Source: Roseinatronobacter alkalisoli (GTDB lineage Bacteria > Pseudomonadota > Alphaproteobacteria > Rhodobacterales > Rhodobacteraceae). From it: a stretch of 64,000 nt of DNA. Where the stretch lies: contig NZ_JAQZSM010000010.1 of NCBI RefSeq assembly GCF_028745735.1, forward strand, positions 62,001 through 126,000, in the 5' to 3' direction. Both the position numbers and the translations under genes were made by a program. How positions within the stretch are numbered: the stretch's first letter is position 1; every line of letters starts with the position of its first letter. The notes beneath the pieces are model-generated. The model worked only from the letters and a program-made list of their open reading frames with translations. It did no database searches and was not told the origin of the DNA. Below, one piece after another: positions 35,507 to 44,276 of the stretch.

Positions 35507-37765
35507 ATGTCCCGCAAGTCGAAATTCACCGCAGAAGAGGCATTGGCCTATCATCATGCGCCCGCACCCGGCAAATATGAGATTGTCGCGTCAAAACCGA
35601 TGGCGACGCAGGCGGATCTGTCGCTGGCCTATAGCCCGGGTGTGGCCATTCCCGTTCAGGCCATCGCGGACGACCCGCAGGCGGCCTATGATTACACCAC
35701 CAAGGGCAATATGGTGGCTGTCATATCGAACGGGACGGCCATTCTGGGGATGGGGAACCTTGGTGCGCTGGCATCCAAGCCGGTGATGGAAGGCAAGGCG
35801 GTGCTGTTCAAGCGGTTTGCGGATGTGAACGCGATAGATATCCTGCTGGACACTGAAGATCCCGAAGAGATCATCAATGCCGTGAAGCTGATGGGACCGA
35901 CCTTTGGCGGGGTAAATCTGGAAGATATCAAGGCACCGGAATGTTTTATTATTGAAACCCGGCTGAAGGAGATCATGGATATTCCGGTATTCCATGATGA
36001 CCAGCATGGCACGGCGGTGATCTGTGCTGCGGGGCTGATCAATGCGCTGGAATTGTCGGGCAAGAAGATCGAAGATTGCCGGATTGTCCTGAACGGGGCC
36101 GGTGCTGCGGGGATTGCCTGTCTGGAGCTGATCAAGTCGATGGGCGCGCTGCATGACAATTGCATCATGTGTGACACCAAGGGGGTGATCTGGCAGGGCC
36201 GGACCGAGGGGATGAACCAGTGGAAATCCGCGCATGCCGCGCGCACAGACGCCCGCACGCTGGAAGAGGCGATGGTGGGCGCGGATGTGTTTCTGGGCGT
36301 GTCGGCCAAGGGGGCCGTAACCCCCGAGATGGTGGCGAGCATGGCCGATAACCCGGTGATTTTTGCCATGGCCAATCCCGATCCCGAGATTACGCCAGAA
36401 GAAGCGCAGGCCGTGCGCGCGGATGCGATTGTGGCCACGGGGCGCAGCGACTACCCCAATCAGGTGAACAATGTTCTGGGCTTTCCCTATCTGTTCCGGG
36501 GTGCGCTGGATATCAATGCGCGCGCCATCAATGACGAGATGAAGATCGCCTGCGCGCGTGCGCTTGCCGGACTGGCGCGCGAGGATGTGCCTGATGAAGT
36601 GGCCATGGCCTATGGGCGCAAGCTGAGTTTCGGGCGGGATTATATTATTCCCACGCCGTTTGACCCGCGGTTGATTTACACAATTCCGCCTGCTGTTGCG
36701 AAGGCGGGCATGAAAACCGGTGTGGCGCGGCGCCCGATTGTGGATATGGACGGCTATGTCCAGTCGCTGAAGGCGCGGATGGATCCGACCGCCAGCATCC
36801 TGCAGTCCATTCATGCGCGGGCAAAGCAGGCGCAATCACGCATGATTTTTGCCGAAGGCGATGACGAACGTGTTCTGCGTGCCGCTGTGGCCTATCAGCG
36901 CGGGGGGTATGGGCAGGCGCTGATTGTGGGCCGTGACGATGATGTCAGGGCCAAGCTGGAGGCAGAGGGCCTGGGCGATGCGGTGCGTGAACTGACGGTC
37001 GTGAATGCCGGAAATACCCGGCATCTGGGCACCTATAAGGACTATCTTTATGCGCGCCTGCAACGCCATGGGCATGACCAGAAGGATGTTCACCGTCTGG
37101 CCGCGCGCAACCGCCATGTCTTTGCGGCGCTGATGCTGGCGCATGGCCACGGGGATGCGTTGGTGACAGGTGCGACGCGCAAATCCGCGCATGTGCTGGG
37201 GCTGATTAACCATGTTTTTGACGCGCGTGCGCAGGATGGCGCAGTGGGTGTGACAGCGGTGTTGCACAAGGGCCGGATTGTGCTGATTGCCGACACGCTG
37301 GTGCATGAATGGCCGTCGGAAACCGACCTTGCCGATATTGCCACGCGCGCGGTATCGGTGGCGCGGCATCTGGGGTTGGAGCCGCGCGTGGCCTTTGTCA
37401 GTTTTTCGACATTCGGTTACCCGGTATCTGAGCGCGCCGAGAAGATGCAGCTTGCGCCGCGCATTCTGGACGAGCGCGGGGTGGATTTCGAATATGAAGG
37501 GGAAATGACCGTTGATGTTGCGCTGAACCCGAAGGCCGCCGCGCATTACCCGTTTTCACGCCTGACAGGGCCTGCGAATATTCTGGTCGTGCCCGCACGG
37601 CATTCCGCATCGATCAGCGTCAAGCTGATGCAGGAAATGGCAGGCGCAACTGTGATCGGCCCCATTCTGGCGGGTGCGCCAAAGCCCATCCAGATTTGTT
37701 CAACCGGATCAACAGTCAGCGACATCCTGAACATGGCCGTCATGGCCAGTTGCGAGATTGTCTGA
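35507..37765 (+). CDS. maeB: NADP-dependent malic enzyme with C-terminal phosphotransacetylase-like domain
   Basis: Oxidative decarboxylation of malate to pyruvate with NADPH. About 752 residues: a malic N-terminal domain (ALAYHHAPAPGKYEIVASKPM, SLAYSPGVA), the NAD(P)-binding domain (IVLNGAGAAGIACLELIKSMG), and from about residue 430 a phosphate-acetyltransferase-like domain (ARAKQAQSRMIFAEGDDERVLRAAVAYQ, TGATRKSAHVLGL, ARHSASISVKLMQEM). In the family the C-terminal domain usually lacks phosphotransacetylase activity and is regulatory. AGGAGGAGC precedes both a GTG at 35501 and the chosen ATG. Confidence 0.94.
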   Translation: MSRKSKFTAEEALAYHHAPAPGKYEIVASKPMATQADLSLAYSPGVAIPVQAIADDPQAAYDYTTKGNMVAVISNGTAILGMGNLGALASKPVMEGKAVLFKRFADVNAIDILLDTEDPEEIINAVKLMGPTFGGVNLEDIKAPECFIIETRLKEIMDIPVFHDDQHGTAVICAAGLINALELSGKKIEDCRIVLNGAGAAGIACLELIKSMGALHDNCIMCDTKGVIWQGRTEGMNQWKSAHAARTDARTLEEAMVGADVFLGVSAKGAVTPEMVASMADNPVIFAMANPDPEITPEEAQAVRADAIVATGRSDYPNQVNNVLGFPYLFRGALDINARAINDEMKIACARALAGLAREDVPDEVAMAYGRKLSFGRDYIIPTPFDPRLIYTIPPAVAKAGMKTGVARRPIVDMDGYVQSLKARMDPTASILQSIHARAKQAQSRMIFAEGDDERVLRAAVAYQRGGYGQALIVGRDDDVRAKLEAEGLGDAVRELTVVNAGNTRHLGTYKDYLYARLQRHGHDQKDVHRLAARNRHVFAALMLAHGHGDALVTGATRKSAHVLGLINHVFDARAQDGAVGVTAVLHKGRIVLIADTLVHEWPSETDLADIATRAVSVARHLGLEPRVAFVSFSTFGYPVSERAEKMQLAPRILDERGVDFEYEGEMTVDVALNPKAAAHYPFSRLTGPANILVVPARHSASISVKLMQEMAGATVIGPILAGAPKPIQICSTGSTVSDILNMAVMASCEIV

Positions 37766-37784
37766 AAACGGCGCATTTGCGCCG

Positions 37785-37821
37785 CCGCGCCATTGGTGGG
37801 CTTTGGCCCATAGTGGCGCGG
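37785..37821. terminator. Hairpin after maeB
   Basis: CCGCGCCA-TTGG-TGGGC / GCCCA-TAG-TGGCGCGG, a long interrupted stem of 13 pairs between convergent maeB and msrA. There is no T-run, so it may work with Rho or merely protect the 3' end. Its right arm runs into a copy of the CGGCGGGCCGT core found in two other intergenic places. Confidence 0.45.
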
Positions 37822-37847
37822 CGGGCCGTATGTCTGGGCGGCGCGTC

Positions 37848-38483
37848 CTAGCCTGCGAAGGGCGCTGAACTGCCCCAGACCTCGCGCACGCGCTGGTCGC
37901 GCCCGCAGGCCTGACGATAGCCCTTATAGGCTACGCGCCGTTCCACCCAGCCAAAGCGCGTCAATGTGCGTTCGGCTGAATTGGCGTAATTCTGGTGAAA
38001 ATCATCCGCATCATAGAATGTCGCGGCATCGCGGACCGGGGTGACGATGCTTCTGCCAAGTTCCGCTTCGGCAGCAGTGATGGCGGCTTTTGCCTGCGCG
38101 GTCTGGGCGGGGGTTGCAAAAATGGCGGTGGTATAATGCGCGCCACGGTCGCAGAACTGTCCGCCCGCATCCAGCGGATCAATGGAGCGCAGGAACATGT
38201 GCAAAATCTGGTCATAGCTGACGCGGCCAGGGTCAAAACTGATGATGGCTGCCTCCAGATGGTCGGTGCGCCCGCGCGCAACATCGTCATAAACGGGATT
38301 TGGCGTGGTGCCCCCGGTGAAGCCGACACGCACGTCAACAACGCCGTTCACGCGCCGGAAATCGGATTCCACACACCAGAAACAACCACCTGCGACAATG
38401 GCGGTCTGAACCTGTTGCGCGGTGGCAGGCAGGGTAGGGGAAAGCATGGCGATCAGCCAGAAAGCGAATGCGTGCAGCCTCAT
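37848..38483 (-). CDS. msrA: Peptide-methionine (S)-S-oxide reductase MsrA, probably exported
   Basis: Reduces the S-epimer of methionine sulfoxide in proteins. The 211 residues have the catalytic [27 protein letters not shown] (nucleophile Cys34), [14 protein letters not shown] and [15 protein letters not shown] resolving Cys is likely in YRQACGRDQ. It starts with a clear signal peptide, [20 protein letters not shown] followed by TAQQ, so this copy should act in the periplasm. AAAGGAT lies seven bases before the chosen ATG; the frame is open 11 codons further. No msrB is adjacent. Confidence 0.92.
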   Translation of the reverse strand: MRLHAFAFWLIAMLSPTLPATAQQVQTAIVAGGCFWCVESDFRRVNGVVDVRVGFTGGTTPNPVYDDVARGRTDHLEAAIISFDPGRVSYDQILHMFLRSIDPLDAGGQFCDRGAHYTTAIFATPAQTAQAKAAITAAEAELGRSIVTPVRDAATFYDADDFHQNYANSAERTLTRFGWVERRVAYKGYRQACGRDQRVREVWGSSAPFAG

Positions 38484-38651
38484 GTCCGGTATCCTTTGAT
38501 ATGGGTTCATGAACATTACGTTACAAAGCCGTGGAAATTTCGGGTATTGGTATCACAAGGGGGTGAAAACCGCACATTGTCTGCGTGAAAATCGCCAGTT
38601 CCCGCTGTGGTGCGCGCAACTTATGTGTTGGCGAGACAGAAAGGGTATATC

Positions 38652-39146
38652 ATGAGCGGAAAATCAGAACCACGTAGCGGCCCCGTTATCGGCCATGTTC
38701 ATCTAAAAATCGCGGATCTGGATCGTGCGATCGCATTCTACCGTTTGCTTGGGTTTGAGGTGACCCAGCGCCACGGCGCGCAGGCCGCTTTCATGGGCGC
38801 GGATGGCTATCACCACCATATCGGGCTGAACACATGGGAAAGCGCCGGTGCCGGCCCGGCGCCCTCCGGGCATACGGGCCTTTATCATCTGGCGGTGCTT
38901 TATCCGGACAGGGTTGCGCTGGCGCAGGCCTTGAATCGGGTGGTTCAGGCAGGTGTGCAGCTTGACGGCGCTGCTGATCATGGCGTGTCAGAAGCGCTGT
39001 ATTTCCGCGACCCGGACGGCAATGGCGTGGAAATATACCGCGACCGTCACCCCGATGAGTGGCCCCGCGATGCGGATGGGCAGTTGAGTATGCACAATGC
39101 ACGGCTGGATGTGGCGGCGCTGCTGGATCTGGCGCAGTCTGACTGA
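38652..39146 (+). CDS. VOC-family (glyoxalase/extradiol dioxygenase-fold) protein
   Basis: A 164-residue protein with one and a half to two vicinal-oxygen-chelate modules. GHVHLKIADLDRAIAFYRLLGFEVTQR carries the first metal His, TGLYHLAVLYPDR the second, and ALYFRDPDGNGVEIYRDR the Glu ligand. The C-terminal DRHPDEWPR resembles the catechol-2,3-dioxygenase-like VOC proteins found widely in bacteria, whose substrates are mostly unknown. It diverges from msrA and converges on the ubiH-type gene. Confidence 0.88.
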   Translation: MSGKSEPRSGPVIGHVHLKIADLDRAIAFYRLLGFEVTQRHGAQAAFMGADGYHHHIGLNTWESAGAGPAPSGHTGLYHLAVLYPDRVALAQALNRVVQAGVQLDGAADHGVSEALYFRDPDGNGVEIYRDRHPDEWPRDADGQLSMHNARLDVAALLDLAQSD

Positions 39147-39151
39147 CGCGA

Positions 39152-40378
39152 TCAGATCGGCAGGCCCCGCATCAGGCGCGGCAGATCACCCGAAAGCCCC
39201 GCAGCTTCGCGGATGAACCGGCGGCGCAGGCCGGGCAGGGACTGAACAACCCCCATGCCAAGGCCCCGCACGCCCCGCAACAGCGCTGAATCGTTGGAAA
39301 ACAGGCGGTTCACGCTGTCAGTGCCAAGCGCCATCATCATGGTGTCGAAGCGCCGCCATTGCTGGTAGCGCTCCAGCACGATGGGGCTTGAAATATCTTC
39401 ACCACGGCGGGCGGCCAGAATCAACACCTCGGCCAGCGCGGCAATATCGCGCAGCCCGAAATTGAACCCCTGACCCGCGATCGGGTGCATGCCATGCGCT
39501 GCATCGCCCACCAGCGCCAGGCGCGGGCCGATGAAACTGTTGGCAAGGGTCAGCCGCAATGGATAGGCAAAGCGCTTACCCTCCAGCGCGATCGCGCCCA
39601 GAAAATCCCCGAAACGCGGGCGCAGCGCATCCAGATAATGCGCATCATCCATGGCGTGAATGTCTGCGGCAGTGGCGCTGCTCTCACTCCAGACAATCGA
39701 TGACCGGTTCCCCGGCAGCGGCAGAATGGCAAGCGGGCCTGCGGGCATGAAGAACTGATGTGCGCAGCCCTGATGTGGATCGTCATGCGCAATGGCGCAA
39801 ACCAGCGCGGTCTGGCCGTAATCCCAGCCGGTGCGCTTGATGCCCGCGCGCTGCGCCACAGCACTGTCGCGCCCGTCACAACCGACCAGAATCCGTGCGC
39901 GCAAGACCTGCCCGTCATCGGTGGTCGCGGTTATACCATTGGCGCCAATGTTCTGCGCCACCACGCGGCGCCCCTCTATCTGGGTGATGTTCGGATCCGT
40001 GTCCATCGCTTCCAGCAGCGCGCGGCGCAGATACCGGTCTTCCAGCATATGGCCCATCGGGCCTTCTTCAATCTCGGCATGGTCGAAATGCAGGAAAAAA
40101 GGCGCAGCCCCTTCGCCCGCGCGCCCGTCGCTGGCCTTGATTTGCAGGATGGGCTGCGCGTCCTGCACAACGTTTGCCCATATACCGATCCCGTCCAGAA
40201 CGCGGGTAGATGCCAGCGCCAGCGCATAGGCCCGCCCGTCAAATTCCGCCCCTTCGCGCGTGTCGCGGGGCAGGGCGTCCACCACAGTTACGCGCAATCC
40301 GCCCTGTGCCAGCGCCAGCGCCAGCGATGGACCATTCAGCCCGCCGCCCACAATCAGGATATCTGCATCATATGTCAT
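39152..40378 (-). CDS. UbiH/UbiF-family FAD-dependent hydroxylase (ubiquinone synthesis)
   Basis: A flavin monooxygenase that hydroxylates the ubiquinone ring. The 408 residues have the FAD dinucleotide motif ILIVGGGLNGPSLALALAQGG, a DG motif VGCDGRDSAVAQRAG, and the second FAD signature ALVGDAAHGMHPIAGQGFNFGLRDIAALAEV, which is the hallmark of the UbiH/COQ6 group. Which ring position it hydroxylates (UbiH, UbiI, UbiF or alphaproteobacterial UbiL) cannot be decided. The ATG chosen gives MTYDADILIVGGG; the open frame extends 22 codons upstream. Confidence 0.9.
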   Translation of the reverse strand: MTYDADILIVGGGLNGPSLALALAQGGLRVTVVDALPRDTREGAEFDGRAYALALASTRVLDGIGIWANVVQDAQPILQIKASDGRAGEGAAPFFLHFDHAEIEEGPMGHMLEDRYLRRALLEAMDTDPNITQIEGRRVVAQNIGANGITATTDDGQVLRARILVGCDGRDSAVAQRAGIKRTGWDYGQTALVCAIAHDDPHQGCAHQFFMPAGPLAILPLPGNRSSIVWSESSATAADIHAMDDAHYLDALRPRFGDFLGAIALEGKRFAYPLRLTLANSFIGPRLALVGDAAHGMHPIAGQGFNFGLRDIAALAEVLILAARRGEDISSPIVLERYQQWRRFDTMMMALGTDSVNRLFSNDSALLRGVRGLGMGVVQSLPGLRRRFIREAAGLSGDLPRLMRGLPI

Positions 40379-40524
40379 GCTCCAGATATGGCATGCGACC
40401 GGCGCTTGTCCATGCGGCAAAGCGGTCAAATTTGCTGTTCCCATTTCATCTTGTGCAAAATACTCTCTGGGGGTGCGGGGGCAGACAGGCCCCTGTCGGG
40501 TGCAAAATTCAGGGATTCCGCAAT

Positions 40525-41862
40525 ATGACCGATGCTTGGCTGACCAGACCTGCCGCAGATCAGGGGCGCGCCATCGATGCGGGCGACCTGTGCCCGCTTG
40601 CCCTGACCGAAGCCTATCTGGCGGCCATCAATGGCCATGACGCCGGGCCACGCATTTATGCGCGCCTGACCGAAAGCCGCGCGCTGGATGAAGCTATCGC
40701 CGCGCGTGACCGCGCCCGCGCGGGGTTGCGCCGTCATGCGCTGGACGGGGTGCCGCTGTCATGGAAAGATCTGTTCGACACGGCAGGGGTTGCCACCGAA
40801 AGCGGATCTGCCGTGCTGAAAGGCCGCGTGCCCGGTCATGATGCCGACCTGTTGCAGACCATGACACGCGCCGGGACAATCTGTCTGGGCAAAACACATC
40901 AGACGGAATTTGCCTATTCCGGTCTGGGGCTTAATCCGGTGACGGCCACGCCGCCCTGTGTGAATGACCCTGACGCCGTGCCGGGGGGCAGTTCTTCCGG
41001 GGCGGCCGCGTCGGTTGCGTTCGGGCTGGCAGCGGCGGCGATGGGGTCGGACACTGGCGGGTCGGTGCGGATTCCCGCAGCGTGGAATGATCTGGTCGGT
41101 CTGAAAACCACGCATGGACGGCTGTCCCTGCAAGGTGTGGTGCCCCTTGCCCCGAAATTCGACACCGCTGGCCCACTGGCCCGCAGTGTCGAGGATTGCG
41201 CGCTGCTGCTGTCGGCGCTGGAAAACCGGCCCGCGCCCGATCTGCGCGGGGCCAGCCTGTCGGGGCGGCGGTTTCTGGTGCTGGATGGTGCGCCTTTCGA
41301 CGGTATCCGCGATCTGCCTGCGCGCGCATTTGAAGGCGCGGTTGACAGGCTGGCCGGGGCGGGTGCGCAGATTACACGCAGATCGCTGGCATGTGTTTCT
41401 GACGCATTGGCCTTGTCGGCGGTTATTTACACGCCTGAATGTTATGCCGTCTGGCGCGACCGGATCGAAGCCGCGCCCGATGTCATGTTCCCGCCGGTTC
41501 TGGAACGTTTCCGGTCCGGGCGGGACCATCTGGCCAGTGACTATATTGCCGCATGGGATGCGCTGATGCGCCATCGCGCCACCTATCTGGATGAAACGGC
41601 AGGCTATGACGCCGTGTTGTTGCCAACTGCCCCTAATATGCCGCCGAATGCACAGCGCCTGATGCAGGATCACGCCTATTTCACTGCAGAGAACCTGTTG
41701 ACCCTGCGCAACACGCGGATCGGCAACATGCTGGGGTTATGCGCGTTGACCTTGCCGACGGGCGTGGCATCGACCGGCATCAGCCTGATGTGCCCGCCGA
41801 TGAGTGAAGACAGGCTTCTGCGTTTGGGGGCCGCGGCGGAGGCGGTGATGGGCGGTGCATGA
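40525..41862 (+). CDS. Amidase-signature family enzyme
   Basis: A 445-residue amidase. The Ser-cisSer-Lys triad is clear: Lys81 (SWKDLFD), Ser156 in PGGSSSGAAAS and Ser180 in GSDTGGSVRIPA. The spacings of 75 and 24 residues equal those of fatty-acid amide hydrolase (142, 217, 241). It hydrolyses an amide of unknown identity; it is too divergent and out of context to be called GatA. The long upstream open frame crosses the divergent ubiH promoter, so the start is set at ATG (MTDAWLTRPAAD) just after AGGGATT. It overlaps the next gene by eight bases. Confidence 0.9.
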   Translation: MTDAWLTRPAADQGRAIDAGDLCPLALTEAYLAAINGHDAGPRIYARLTESRALDEAIAARDRARAGLRRHALDGVPLSWKDLFDTAGVATESGSAVLKGRVPGHDADLLQTMTRAGTICLGKTHQTEFAYSGLGLNPVTATPPCVNDPDAVPGGSSSGAAASVAFGLAAAAMGSDTGGSVRIPAAWNDLVGLKTTHGRLSLQGVVPLAPKFDTAGPLARSVEDCALLLSALENRPAPDLRGASLSGRRFLVLDGAPFDGIRDLPARAFEGAVDRLAGAGAQITRRSLACVSDALALSAVIYTPECYAVWRDRIEAAPDVMFPPVLERFRSGRDHLASDYIAAWDALMRHRATYLDETAGYDAVLLPTAPNMPPNAQRLMQDHAYFTAENLLTLRNTRIGNMLGLCALTLPTGVASTGISLMCPPMSEDRLLRLGAAAEAVMGGA

Positions 41863-42889
41863 CAAGACCCTCAGCAGCATAGCGACAAGGCATTACCCTC
41901 TGTGGTCATTCATGACGGCAATTCTGATCGTTTATTACGCAGTTCCGGTGTTTCAATACACGCTAAACGGCCCATACATAGAAGAATTGGACCGCGTTGG
42001 TTTTGAAGGGCCGGTTGCGAGGATAATGATTTTTAGCACGGCGCTGCAGCAAGCCGCAGGGCTTGGTCTGGCGGTACTGGCGGTGGGGTTTGCGGCCTTT
42101 GCCTATGGGCGCGTCGCGTTCCGGGTCGGGATGGTGTGCGCAGTTTCGGTCGTTTTTGTGCCGCATTTGATGGTCTTCGGCATTGTGTATGGCGGCATAG
42201 ACGGCCCCACTCACACGGCGGCACTTACTTTTGCAGAACGGCTGTTCTGGATTGTTCCATCGACGATGGGATTTGCGCTCGCTCTGGCCTGTCTGAGGTT
42301 TTATCCGCGAGACCTTACGCGCAGTCTGTTTGTGGCGCTTCTGATGTTGTCGTTGGGCATGCCCTTGCTGGGCAAAGAGGTTTTGCTGGTCTATTGGGGT
42401 TTGCTGATCGCGTTTGTCATCGTGTTCGCATTGCGCCCATCCCGGCGCGGCGATGTTCCTCAAGCGGCCCGACCGTGGATGCTGGCATCAGCGGCCAGTT
42501 TTGCCTTGTCATTCCTTATATATGTCGTGCCAGATGTTGTTATTGCGCTGGGCCAAAGCAGCTTTTCCGTGCGGATGGAAAGCATAGTGAAGGCGCTTCA
42601 ATTGCCCTATTTCAGCTATGAAATGTCGAGCGCGAAAGCGTTGGTGGTGGCTGCTTTGCTGAGTTTGAACGCGGGCTTGCCAATGCGACGGATATTGCTG
42701 GTTTTTGCTACGCTGGCCATAGGAAGCGAGTTGATCGTGATCGCGACAGAGATGCGGCTTCGTCTGTATATGGATCCTTATTTTGCGATTTGGATGTTGA
42801 TTAATCTGGGGGCCGCTGTTCAGTTTTTTGCCCTGATCGTCGCGATCTTGCTGCATTGGTTGCGACCCAGCAGAGTTTGGCGGGGGTGA
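41855..42889 (+). CDS. Polytopic membrane protein of unknown function
   Basis: A 344-residue hydrophobic protein with about nine to ten predicted helices and few charged loops. I do not recognise the family. Visible segments are FMTAILIVYYAVPVFQYTL near the N-terminus, long hydrophobic runs such as GLGLAVLAVGFAAFAYG and LLIAFVIVFAL, and a C-terminal LINLGAAVQFFALIVAILLHWLRPS. There is no obvious catalytic or transporter motif. The start is a GTG overlapping the amidase stop, with GGAGG 12 bases before; an ATG at 41912 is possible. Base composition is visibly less GC-rich than the neighbours, which suggests later arrival or relaxed codon use. Confidence 0.7.
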   Translation: MHDKTLSSIATRHYPLWSFMTAILIVYYAVPVFQYTLNGPYIEELDRVGFEGPVARIMIFSTALQQAAGLGLAVLAVGFAAFAYGRVAFRVGMVCAVSVVFVPHLMVFGIVYGGIDGPTHTAALTFAERLFWIVPSTMGFALALACLRFYPRDLTRSLFVALLMLSLGMPLLGKEVLLVYWGLLIAFVIVFALRPSRRGDVPQAARPWMLASAASFALSFLIYVVPDVVIALGQSSFSVRMESIVKALQLPYFSYEMSSAKALVVAALLSLNAGLPMRRILLVFATLAIGSELIVIATEMRLRLYMDPYFAIWMLINLGAAVQFFALIVAILLHWLRPSRVWRG

Positions 42890-43080
42890 TCCGGCTATCT
42901 GTAGTAGTTGTCTGCGACTAGATATCGATATGTAGTATTCGGGCGAAAGCTTCTATGAAAATGCCACAATTTCGCGGGGTTATTGGAAAAACTTCTGTCG
43001 TTTTTCTGGACGGCGCGGCCCCTGCGCGTTATCCTGCACCCAATAATGGGGCAAAAGACCCCGAGCAGTTGAGGCAGTCC

Positions 43081-44259
43081 ATGGCATTCCCAGAGCGGTT
43101 TTCGAACCTGCCTGAATACGCATTTCCGCGCCTGCGCGCGCTTCTGGATCATCATCAGCCCGGTGGTGACCCTGTTGCCATGACCATTGGCGAACCGCGC
43201 CATGAAATGCCGCCCTTTCTGGCCGATGTGCTGAACGCACATATTGCGGGTTTCGCAAAATACCCGGTGAATGAGGGCGTTCCGCAGCTGCTGAATGAAA
43301 TTCAGGGCTGGATTTCAAGGCGTTACGGCGTCACCCTGAAACCAGAGAACCTGATGGTTCTGAACGGCACCCGCGAAGGGCTGTTCAATGCGGCCCTTGC
43401 CCTGTGCCCCGAACACAAGAACGGGAAAACGCCTGTCATCCTGACGCCGAACCCGTTTTATCAGGTCTATGCTGTGGCGGCGCTTGCCGTGGGGGCAGAG
43501 CCGCGCTTTGTGGCCGCAACCGCAGCTACCGGTAATTTGCCCGATTATGGCAATCTGCCCGGCGATGTTCTGGACCGCGTGGCCATTGCCTATGTCTGCT
43601 CGCCTGCAAATCCACAAGGGTCGGTTGCTGATGCTGCCTATTGGCGTGATCTGATCGCGCTGGCTGAAAAGCATGATTTCCGCATTTTCGCTGATGAATG
43701 CTATTCCGAGATTTACCGCGACACGCCGCCCCCCGGTGCGTTGGAAATTGCCGCCGAAATGGGTGCGGACCCGGAAAGGGTGCTGTCCTTTCACTCGCTG
43801 TCGAAACGGTCAAATCTGCCGGGTCTGCGGTCGGGCTTCGTGGCGGGTGGTGTCGAATGCATACGCCGTATCCGGCAGTTGCGCGCCTATAGCGGTGCGC
43901 CGCTGCCTGAACCGTTGCAGTATGTTGCCGCCGCCGCCTGGGCGGATGAGGCGCATGTGGACCGGTCGCGGGCGCTGTATCAGCAGAAATATGCGCTGGC
44001 GGACCGCATTTTCGGAAATGTGCCCGGATATGTGGGGCCGGAAGGCGGGTTTTTCCTGTGGCTTGCGGTTGACGATGGCGAAGCCGCCGCGCTGAAGCTG
44101 TGGACGGAAACCGGCATCAGGGTATTGCCCGGCGCGTATCTGTCGCGCGATGTGGACGGTTTCAACCCCGGACACGGGTTTATCCGCGTGGCCATGGTGA
44201 ATTTGATCGACGAATTGCAGGATGCGCTGATCCGGTTGCGCACCTGCCTGTATATCTAA
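43081..44259 (+). CDS. dapC: Class I/II PLP aminotransferase, DapC-like (succinyldiaminopimelate transaminase)
   Basis: A fold-type I aminotransferase of 392 residues. PLP contacts are SPANPQGS (Asn), FADECYSE (Asp205) and the Schiff-base lysine Lys242 in [15 protein letters not shown]. The N-terminal [25 protein letters not shown] and the C-terminal GFIRVAMVN are typical of N-succinyldiaminopimelate aminotransferases of the lysine/peptidoglycan pathway; the assignment within class I/II is by resemblance. The frame opens 42 codons earlier, but the family start is [15 protein letters not shown], after a GAGG site. ftsK follows 17 bases later. Confidence 0.85.
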   Translation: MAFPERFSNLPEYAFPRLRALLDHHQPGGDPVAMTIGEPRHEMPPFLADVLNAHIAGFAKYPVNEGVPQLLNEIQGWISRRYGVTLKPENLMVLNGTREGLFNAALALCPEHKNGKTPVILTPNPFYQVYAVAALAVGAEPRFVAATAATGNLPDYGNLPGDVLDRVAIAYVCSPANPQGSVADAAYWRDLIALAEKHDFRIFADECYSEIYRDTPPPGALEIAAEMGADPERVLSFHSLSKRSNLPGLRSGFVAGGVECIRRIRQLRAYSGAPLPEPLQYVAAAAWADEAHVDRSRALYQQKYALADRIFGNVPGYVGPEGGFFLWLAVDDGEAAALKLWTETGIRVLPGAYLSRDVDGFNPGHGFIRVAMVNLIDELQDALIRLRTCLYI

Positions 44260-44276
44260 CCCGAAGGGCGCGTCAG

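Noticed and set aside
35591-36835. A 414-codon open frame opposite maeB
   Set aside because: Shadow of the malic enzyme gene; no ribosome site and no family features.
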